From Desulfurococcales archaeon (GTDB lineage: Archaea; Thermoproteota; Thermoprotei_A; Sulfolobales; Desulfurococcaceae): a DNA stretch of 21,334 bases. The first letter of the stretch is position 1. The number at the start of each line of letters is the position of its first letter. The translations under genes were made by a program, and so were the position numbers. The DNA is taken from positions 1 through 21,334 of the forward strand of contig WAML01000096.1 of assembly GCA_015522345.1 (NCBI GenBank), read 5' to 3'. Below are positions 15,853-21,334 of this stretch, one piece after another. Below the pieces are notes generated by a model, which was given only the letters and a program-made list of their open reading frames with translations, was not told the origin of the DNA and searched no databases.

Positions 15853-17205
15853 TTACTCCTTAGGGAAGTTCTGTGTAAGAGTTGTTAATACCTGGTCTAA
15901 TTTACCAGGGTCTACCCATAATAACTTTAATTGATCCCAGAATAGCTTTTGCCAATCTCCTCCTACTGAGTCGTCTAAGTCGGGTAGTGGAGTCATAGCC
16001 TTCAGCTTATTGAATACTTCTTGCATTGGTCCCCAGTGATCTTCAATACCTACTTTAAGCCATGTAGCGAACTTACCTGATTTGGTGCCTACGTGTACAC
16101 GTTGTCCTTCTGTAGCCAACCATTTAGCGAGTAATAATGCTTCATCGGGGTACTTTGTATACTTTGGCACAATTATGTAGTCGGTACCCATTACTACTCC
16201 TTCACAACCCGGTAATGGAAAGAATCCTAGGTCATTAGGGTCTTCGACCATTCCGGTAAGCCATGTACCCATGAAGTAGAGTGCATACTTGCCCTGCCAC
16301 CACAGCTCTAGTGCACGAGTCCATTCAATAGGTTCGCTGAAGTAGCCTTCCTTAAGGAGTGGGACTATGTATTTTTCAAAGATGTCTTTTACCTCGGGAT
16401 CAGTGAATTTAACTTCTCCTTTAATTAGCTTTAGCTGTAGGTCTGGTCCACCAAAGGTTATTATGAAGTGCTCTACTAGGTCACTTATAGGCCATCCAAC
16501 GCCGTCACCAGTAACTATTGGTGGTCCCCCTAGTATGTTCTTAAGCTTGTCAAGTAGGCTAAGGAATTCATCCCATGTCTTAGGAGGCTCTAATCCATAT
16601 TTTTCAAAGAATGACTTTCTATACCAGAAACCTGGTTTAGCCCAAGCAGTGAATGGTAGTCCATAGATCTTTCCATTGGAAGTGACTGGGTCAAATATGC
16701 CTTTCATAAACTCATCGGTATTAACTAAGTTGCTTAAGTCGTAGAGATGTCCTTGTTCACCCATCTTCTTTGCCCACCAACCCCATGCAGTGAATATAAC
16801 GTCTCCCGGAGCCATTTTAGCAGCAAATTGTGGTGGTGCTACAGATGCTAGATCTTCGGCTCTATAGATCCTGTATTCGACTTTGATGTTTGGATATTCT
16901 TTTTCAAAAGCCTTCAATACTTCCATGAAAGCCTCCATCTCGGCTCCAGCCCAGGGTCCAATGACAGTTAGCGTAATTCTTTCTTGTGTCTGTACAACTG
17001 TAGTAGGCTTTGTTTCTACAACTGTGGTTGGCTTAGTCTCTACGACAGTAGTAGGAGCTGTCTGAGTAACATAGATAGTGGTGGGTACTGTAGTAGTTAC
17101 TACTGGTGGTTTAATAAAAGCTGCTCCTAGTCCATAGCCTATTCCTATACCTATTATTAAAGCAATTATTACAGCTATAACTAGTTTAGATGCTTGAGCT
17201 TTCAC
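15853..17205 (-). CDS. sugar ABC transporter substrate-binding protein (CUT1, family 1)
   Basis: Membrane-tethered protein that captures the sugar outside the cell, 450 residues. The N-terminus MKAQASK leads into a hydrophobic helix (8-31); KAQA (2-5) fits the class III signal pattern, and there is no lipobox. A threonine-rich stalk (about 33-75) with three 8-residue repeats follows; it may be glycosylated and lifts the domain off the membrane. The binding domain runs from about 78 with LTVIGPWAGAEMEAF (79-93), YPNIKVEYR (104-112), YGLPFTAWA (181-189) and the hinge-proximal GKYALYFMGTWLTG (305-318). Tryptophans in WGWWAKK (141-147) and elsewhere suit sugar stacking. The GTG start follows GGGTGG by seven bases. 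It is the first gene of the sugar operon and has its own promoter and TrmB-site candidate. Confidence 0.92.
   Translation of the reverse strand: MKAQASKLVIAVIIALIIGIGIGYGLGAAFIKPPVVTTTVPTTIYVTQTAPTTVVETKPTTVVETKPTTVVQTQERITLTVIGPWAGAEMEAFMEVLKAFEKEYPNIKVEYRIYRAEDLASVAPPQFAAKMAPGDVIFTAWGWWAKKMGEQGHLYDLSNLVNTDEFMKGIFDPVTSNGKIYGLPFTAWAKPGFWYRKSFFEKYGLEPPKTWDEFLSLLDKLKNILGGPPIVTGDGVGWPISDLVEHFIITFGGPDLQLKLIKGEVKFTDPEVKDIFEKYIVPLLKEGYFSEPIEWTRALELWWQGKYALYFMGTWLTGMVEDPNDLGFFPLPGCEGVVMGTDYIIVPKYTKYPDEALLLAKWLATEGQRVHVGTKSGKFATWLKVGIEDHWGPMQEVFNKLKAMTPLPDLDDSVGGDWQKLFWDQLKLLWVDPGKLDQVLTTLTQNFPKE
16984..17055 (-). repeat. three 24-bp repeats coding the threonine-rich stalk
   Basis: Three in-frame 24-base units code for PTTVVETK, PTTVVETK and PTTVVQTQ (residues 51-74 of the sugar-binding protein). 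The units have diverged mostly at third positions, so they are kept by selection on the protein rather than being a fresh duplication. Copy number probably varies between strains. Confidence 0.75.
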
Positions 17206-17227
17206 CTATAACCCACCCAGAAAACTA

Positions 17228-17244
17228 TCACTTATTAGTAAAAA
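17228..17244 (-). promoter_or_regulatory. candidate TrmB operator at the sugar-binding protein promoter
   Basis: The plus strand reads TCACTTATTAGTAAAAA. It matches 15 of 17 bases of the sequence at the trmB promoter (18414-18430). It lies just downstream of the TATA-like elements of the binding-protein gene and spans the expected start site, a place where a bound repressor would block transcription. TATCAC at 17226-17231 resembles one half of the Thermococcales sugar-regulator motif, but the second half is absent. Confidence 0.5.
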
Positions 17245-17249
17245 GTTAT

Positions 17250-17260
17250 CTTTAAACTTA
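17250..17260 (-). promoter_or_regulatory. TATA box for the sugar-binding protein operon
   Basis: The minus strand reads TAAGTTTAAAG, about 50 bases before the GTG, predicting a start near 17230. A second TATA-like CTTATATATGAG lies further upstream at about 17274-17285 inside a short inverted repeat (CTACT/AGTAG), so which element is used is not certain. Confidence 0.4.
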
Positions 17261-17355
17261 ATAAGTCTAACTACTCATATATAAGTAGCGAATTATTAAA
17301 AGAAAATGTCCATAGGTATATAAATCAAACATATTTATTAGACATAGAAATGAGT

Positions 17356-18396
17356 TCATGAAAACACTACTTCAATATATCTTGCTTCTACATCTTCTAC
17401 AGAAGCACCTAATCCACCAACTTGTATTTCTTCGTTATCTTTAGTCTCTACTACAATATTCCTAATTAAGTCATTAGCTTTAACACTCTTTACATAACCC
17501 TCTACTTCTATAGGTTCTTTATCTTTAACTCTATAGCCTCTCACTTTTATCCATGCGTTATACCCTATCTTTAATCCATCATTTATTAAAGCTATAGAGA
17601 GCCAATGATGTGTTGTTTTATATACTCTATTGGGTCTTATATTGAATTCCTTTATTCTTTTAGAGATTTTCCAATATCCATGATAATAGGATTCATTAAG
17701 TAGTAGTATTAGCTCCCATTCATTAGTAAAGAGAGTATATGTACTACCAAATATTACTGCATTCGCGAGATCAGTTTCAACAGCGTTTATTATGCCTGTA
17801 GGCAGGACTCTTATATCTATATTATCTAGGTAGAGTAGTTGCTCTATAGTTTTAGAGCCCGATGGCATGAATGTTAGTGTTAATGTAAATATCATTGAAG
17901 GATCACTTGAGAGCTTCTTATATAGAGTATTCCACAGTTTATCAAGTAGTTCTTCGGAAACAGACATGAATCCATCTATGGATGTACTTTCTATAATATC
18001 TTTAGTTCTTTCAATACTCATTTCAGTACTACTTGAAAGCCATATGAATGGTTCTTTATAGCCCGATGACCTATAGATCTTCATTAATTCATCGATAACC
18101 TTTTTATTTAGATCAAGAATGCTATCAATGTATTTTCTTACATAATAGTTGAGGGCTATTTGTGGAGGTACAGCCCTATATACTCTAGGTCTTCCAGCTC
18201 TTACTTCAACTAATCCTTTGCTTGCTAGAGAATCAAGGACATCATATACTCTAGGCAGAGGTATGCCGGCTTTAGAGGCTATTTTTGGAGCAGTTGCTTC
18301 ACCTAGAGATAATAATGCAAGATAAGCTTTTCCTTCATATCCTCGTATACCAAGGAATTCAAGAAACTCTAGAATCTCTTTATAGAGTTTACTCAA
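17356..18396 (-). CDS. trmB: TrmB-family sugar-responsive transcription regulator
   Basis: A 346-residue regulator, close to the 338 residues of Thermococcus litoralis TrmB. The N-terminal winged helix-turn-helix (about 14-76) has YEGKAYLALLSLGEATAPKI (20-39), the recognition region IPLPRVYDVLDSLASKGLV (45-63) and the wing RAGRPRVYRAVPP (66-78). A helical linker (about 85-110) leads to the C-terminal sugar-binding domain (about 115-346). In Thermococcales TrmB represses the trehalose/maltose ABC genes until the sugar binds. Here it lies between treT (divergent) and the importer genes (same strand), which supports that role. The TTG start follows GGTGA by six bases. A copy of the candidate operator at its own promoter suggests autoregulation. 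It is probably transcribed separately from the importer. Confidence 0.9.
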   Translation of the reverse strand: MSKLYKEILEFLEFLGIRGYEGKAYLALLSLGEATAPKIASKAGIPLPRVYDVLDSLASKGLVEVRAGRPRVYRAVPPQIALNYYVRKYIDSILDLNKKVIDELMKIYRSSGYKEPFIWLSSSTEMSIERTKDIIESTSIDGFMSVSEELLDKLWNTLYKKLSSDPSMIFTLTLTFMPSGSKTIEQLLYLDNIDIRVLPTGIINAVETDLANAVIFGSTYTLFTNEWELILLLNESYYHGYWKISKRIKEFNIRPNRVYKTTHHWLSIALINDGLKIGYNAWIKVRGYRVKDKEPIEVEGYVKSVKANDLIRNIVVETKDNEEIQVGGLGASVEDVEARYIEVVFS

Positions 18397-18413
18397 TATT
18401 TTTCACCAAATAT

Positions 18414-18430
18414 TCACTTACTAGTAATAA
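18414..18430 (-). promoter_or_regulatory. candidate TrmB operator at the trmB promoter
   Basis: The plus strand reads TCACTTACTAGTAATAA, with a perfect 10-base palindrome TTACTAGTAA in its core (18418-18427). It overlaps the TATA-like AAATTTATT of trmB (about 18426-18436, minus strand) and lies about 85 bases before treT. It matches the site at 17228-17244 in 15 of 17 bases. Confidence 0.5.
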
Positions 18431-18514
18431 ATTTAGTAGAAAAATAGATAAATCTCTTGCCAAATATCATGTCTTGTATACTGTCGGACATAGTATAGTT
18501 TACCTAAAGATCGC

Positions 18515-19768
18515 ATGAGGTACTCAAGAGTGTTAGTGTCTAGTTTACCCAGTAAAAGTATTATTGATTACAAAGATATCGTTGGAGAACAAGAAGTAAA
18601 TAAACTGTTAGCATTAGCTGAGAAGATAAAGGGGTATAGTGTAACACATGTAAACTCTACATCTTTTGGTGGTGGAGTTGCTGAGCTACTCTACTCATTA
18701 GTACCAATAATGAATTCCCTTGGAATAAAAACTAGTTGGGAAGTTATAGAAGCTCCTAATAACTTCTTTGTAATAACTAAGAAAATACATAACGCTCTCC
18801 AAGGAGCACAGATCGATTTAACTCCACATGAGAGAGAATATTATTTAAAGATAAACAAAGATAATGTAGAAAAAACTCTAAAGTTAAACGGAGACTTTAT
18901 AGTAGTACATGATCCACAGCCTCTTGCAATAAGAAAGTACTATAACGGAGAGAGAAAAGAGTGGATATGGAGATGCCATATAGACTTAAGTTCTCCCTAT
19001 AGACCGGTTTTCGAATTTATACTAAAGTTACTAGAAGGGTATAGAGCTTCAATATTTCATTTAAGTGAATTTATTCACCCAGAGATACCTACGCCAATAA
19101 AATATGTTTCACCTCCTTCAATAGATCCCCTTAGTGATAAAAACAAAGAGTTGTCGTATACAGAGATAGAAAGGATCTTATATAGATACGACATTGATCC
19201 AGAGAAACCAATTATTATACAAGTAGCTCGTTTCGATCCATGGAAAGATCCTCTGGGTGCTATAGATGTATATAGGCTTGTTAAAGAGAAAATACCAAAT
19301 GTACAGCTACTACTAGTGGCTAGTATGGCTCACGACGATCCTGAGGGCTGGATATACTATGAGAAAACCGTAAGACATGCTGGAGAAGACTATAATATAC
19401 ATTTTCTTACAAATCTTGTTGGAGTAGGGCCTCTTGAAGTAAATGCCTTCCAAAGAGCAGCTACAGTAGTACTACAGTTGTCTATAAGGGAAGGATTTGG
19501 ACTGGCAGTCACAGAGGCACTATGGAAGAAAAAACCAGTTATAGCAAGGCCCAGTGGAGGCATAAAATTGCAAGTACTAGATGGAGTAACAGGATATCTT
19601 GTTAAAACAGTAGAAGAAGCAGCTGAGAAAACAATATACTTAATAAAACATCCAGAAACTAGGGAAAAACTAGGCGAAAACGGATATAGGCATGTACTAA
19701 AGAACTTCATAGTTACAAAACACGTAGAGAGATACCTCAGATTATTTACTTCAATGACTAAGCAATAG
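18515..19768 (+). CDS. treT: trehalose glycosyltransferring synthase (TreT), GT4 family
   Basis: Joins NDP-glucose and glucose to trehalose, and runs in reverse to break trehalose down. The 417-residue cytosolic GT-B enzyme closely follows Pyrococcus horikoshii TreT: HVNSTSFGGGVAE (45-57), FHNALQG (compare IHNALQG, 91-97), VHDPQP (131-136), WRCHIDLSSP (152-161), PPSIDPLS (200-207), VARFDPWKDP (237-246) with donor-binding Arg239 and Lys244, MAHDDPEGWIYYEKT (271-285), and REGFGLAVTEALW (325-337) with the E-x7-E pair Glu326 and Glu334. The ATG at 18515 has no clear ribosome binding site before it (AAAGATCGC), so the message may be leaderless. It diverges from trmB, and in Thermococcales treT also sits with TrmB and the trehalose importer. 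Trehalose use is the likely direction. Confidence 0.93.
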   Translation: MRYSRVLVSSLPSKSIIDYKDIVGEQEVNKLLALAEKIKGYSVTHVNSTSFGGGVAELLYSLVPIMNSLGIKTSWEVIEAPNNFFVITKKIHNALQGAQIDLTPHEREYYLKINKDNVEKTLKLNGDFIVVHDPQPLAIRKYYNGERKEWIWRCHIDLSSPYRPVFEFILKLLEGYRASIFHLSEFIHPEIPTPIKYVSPPSIDPLSDKNKELSYTEIERILYRYDIDPEKPIIIQVARFDPWKDPLGAIDVYRLVKEKIPNVQLLLVASMAHDDPEGWIYYEKTVRHAGEDYNIHFLTNLVGVGPLEVNAFQRAATVVLQLSIREGFGLAVTEALWKKKPVIARPSGGIKLQVLDGVTGYLVKTVEEAAEKTIYLIKHPETREKLGENGYRHVLKNFIVTKHVERYLRLFTSMTKQ

Positions 19769-19866
19769 TTCCTCTATATACCTCTACTACAGCTGATACG
19801 CAACAGTTTATAAACACAATAATTTTCATATAAAGAGACTGTTAGGACTGTATGAGCTGAGGTTCC

Positions 19867-20868
19867 TTGAGGAAAGTAGATTATAGTGACTACTTAAACT
19901 TCATTAAAAAAACTAATGAGATAATAGTAGAAGGTTCTGTGGTAAAACTAGAGCCCATAGATATAAAGAGGCTTTATCCAAACGAAAAAGAATTAACGGA
20001 TATATCAACGACTGTCTGGAGTTTTCCTAAGAGAGGTTCTTGGGCTACTCATAGAGGAGACTATAGGGGTAACTGGCCTCCTCAAATAGCTCGAGCACTA
20101 ATATTAATGTATACAAAACCCGGTGATACAGTTTTAGATCCTATGATAGGTAGTGGAACAACATGTATTGAAGCAAAATTATTGGGTAGAAACTGTATAG
20201 GCGTAGATATAAACTTCAATGCAGTTATTTTAACACTACATAGAATGTACTGGTTAGAGAAATTCATTAATAGTCTCCCTAGGCATGAACTAAGAGATTA
20301 CATAAGTAAATCTGGTCTAGAGGGAATGGTTGACATAGATGATATAGTTAATGCAAAAACAACTATATATCATGGGGATGCTAAGAACCTTGAATTAATA
20401 GAAGATTCAAGTATAGATCTTATCGCCACTCACCCGCCATACTTTAATATTATAAAATATAGTCGAGGCACTAAATCTGAGGTATATGATGGCGAAGATC
20501 TTTCTAGAGCTCGAGATTTGATGGAGTACCTAGTAATGCTTGGTAGAGTAATTAAGGAATGTTATCGTGTATTAAAACCGGGTAGTTATATAGGTATATT
20601 AATTGGCGATACTAGAGTACATAAACACTTTGTACCAATATCACACTATGTCTTACGCCTACTCTTAAACGCCGGATTTATTCTTAGAGAAGAAGTAGTT
20701 AAAATACAACATAAAATGAAGACTACTAGAGAGAAATGGGCTAGAGTACGCAACAGAGATTTCCTCCTGATATATCATGAGAAACTCTATATACTTAGAA
20801 AACCTTCTTCAGAAGGAGAATATAATAGATACAAGTATAGTTCTAAATTAATGCTAGATTTGCTCTAA
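19867..20868 (+). CDS. amino-DNA methyltransferase (N4-cytosine/N6-adenine type), orphan
   Basis: A 333-residue S-adenosylmethionine-dependent methylase of the N4/N6 amino type. An N-terminal part with WSFPKRGSWATHRGDYRGNW (51-70) precedes motif I DPMIGSGTT (91-99), the acidic GVDIN (112-116) and the catalytic HPPY (189-192), where the common form is D/N/SPPY. Motif I comes before motif IV, with no long target-recognition domain between them. The C-terminal part (about 225-305) has CYRVLKPGSYIGILIGDTR (232-250). No restriction nuclease lies beside it, so it is an orphan in this window. It could also act on RNA, but conservation of the N-terminal segment favours the archaeal DNA methylase group. 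The TTG start follows GAGGT; a TATA-like CATATAAAG lies at 19830-19838. Confidence 0.85.
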   Translation: MRKVDYSDYLNFIKKTNEIIVEGSVVKLEPIDIKRLYPNEKELTDISTTVWSFPKRGSWATHRGDYRGNWPPQIARALILMYTKPGDTVLDPMIGSGTTCIEAKLLGRNCIGVDINFNAVILTLHRMYWLEKFINSLPRHELRDYISKSGLEGMVDIDDIVNAKTTIYHGDAKNLELIEDSSIDLIATHPPYFNIIKYSRGTKSEVYDGEDLSRARDLMEYLVMLGRVIKECYRVLKPGSYIGILIGDTRVHKHFVPISHYVLRLLLNAGFILREEVVKIQHKMKTTREKWARVRNRDFLLIYHEKLYILRKPSSEGEYNRYKYSSKLMLDLL

Positions 20869-20906
20869 TGTCCTCTTTCTTAAATGATCTAGATCGGTAA
20901 AATCTG

Positions 20907-21334
20907 TTATAGTAGTGCTTCTTCTGTCTCTTTATTGAAGAAGTACATCTTGTCTTGGCGAGGACTCCAGTATATTTCTTGATTCAACAATATCTTGATA
21001 TCACCAGCTACTACTGCTACATAGTCTTTTTCCTCGGATATAGTGAAGTGGACAATGGTTTCTGTTCCTAGAGGCTCATATCCTGTTACTACGGCTTTGT
21101 AGAATCCCTGTTCTTTTTTAGTAGATATTCTTATATCTTGGGGTCTAATACCCAAGACAATATCTTTTCCTATGTAGTCTCGAAGCCTACTCCAGTATAT
21201 TTCTGGTATAAGTATATTGTAAGAGCCTATGTCTAGGTAAAGTTTGTTATCAACCTCCTTTAAAGTACCATCAAAGAAGTTCATAGGTGGTACTCCAATG
21301 AATCCAGCTACAAACATATTGGCGGGTTTTTCAA
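20907..21334 (-). CDS. sugar ABC transporter ATPase, MalK type, C-terminal part (runs off the edge)
   Basis: The minus-strand frame is open from the right edge to the TAA at 20907-20909, giving at least 142 residues. It begins EKPANMFVAGFIGVPPMNFF, which is the junction between the ATPase core and the TOBE domain of MalK-type proteins. LGIRPQDIRIS (the regulatory-domain hallmark) and a C-terminal beta-rich region ending YFFNKETEEALL follow. Walker motifs and start lie outside the window. It is a different gene from the ATPase at 12944-14020, whose matching segments are IGDPPMNIF and IGIRPDEA, so a second sugar importer or a second energising subunit is likely beyond the edge. It converges with the methylase gene, 38 bases away. 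Confidence 0.88.
   Translation of the reverse strand, partial: EKPANMFVAGFIGVPPMNFFDGTLKEVDNKLYLDIGSYNILIPEIYWSRLRDYIGKDIVLGIRPQDIRISTKKEQGFYKAVVTGYEPLGTETIVHFTISEEKDYVAVVAGDIKILLNQEIYWSPRQDKMYFFNKETEEALL

Noticed and set aside
16984..17055. Short regular repeats as a CRISPR array
   Set aside because: The three units are in frame, code for a threonine-rich stalk and have no spacers.
17226..17245. Thermococcales-type TATCAC-N5-GTGATA regulator site
   Set aside because: Only the TATCAC half is present; the second half does not match.

Overview
The window is most likely chromosome of a hyperthermophilic crenarchaeon, probably of the order Desulfurococcales (Staphylothermus- or Ignisphaera-like); the genus is a guess. 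The DNA is AT-rich by eye and arginine is mostly AGA/AGG. Starts are often TTG or GTG preceded by GGTGA-type ribosome binding sites, and promoters are TATA-box type. The gene families also fit: a TrmB regulator, TreT trehalose synthase, a GlcV/MalK-type sugar ATPase and Opp/Dpp transporters. No rRNA, tRNA, CRISPR array or insertion sequence was found.

Layout. 118-2638: a spermidine synthase-family aminopropyltransferase (-) faces away from a lone FAD/NAD(P) oxidoreductase with an N-terminal 2Fe-2S domain (+). 2635-8143 (-): a complete oppABCDF-type importer. 8437-9731 (+): a very hydrophobic 89-residue protein, a half-size EamA permease and a universal stress protein. 9943-12152 (-): a class II (bacterial-type) HMG-CoA reductase, the key enzyme for archaeal isoprenoid lipids, and a short-chain dehydrogenase. 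12290-12720 (-): what looks like a decayed gene split over several frames. 12944-19768: a sugar (probably trehalose/maltose) locus with a CUT1 ABC importer (binding protein, two permeases, ATPase), a TrmB-family regulator and divergent TreT. 19867-20868 (+): an orphan amino-DNA methyltransferase. 20907-end (-): the C-terminal part of a second MalK-type ATPase, so another sugar importer probably continues past the right edge.

How the genes fit together. The importer would bring in a disaccharide that TreT interconverts with NDP-glucose and glucose, under TrmB control. A near-identical 17-bp sequence (TCACTTAYTAGTAAWAA) lies next to the TATA boxes of both the binding-protein gene and trmB, and is the best candidate operator. 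A perfect 10-bp-stem hairpin sits between the binding-protein gene and the first permease gene and reaches into the permease start codon, a likely device for making more binding protein than permease. The N-termini of both binding proteins fit the class III (pilin-like) signal peptide pattern used by crenarchaeal binding proteins.

The least ordinary items are the shared operator candidate, the malF hairpin, the class II HMG-CoA reductase, the multi-frame gene remnant, and the paired repeats around the TATA boxes of the oppA and stress-protein genes. I saw no clearly new multi-gene system.
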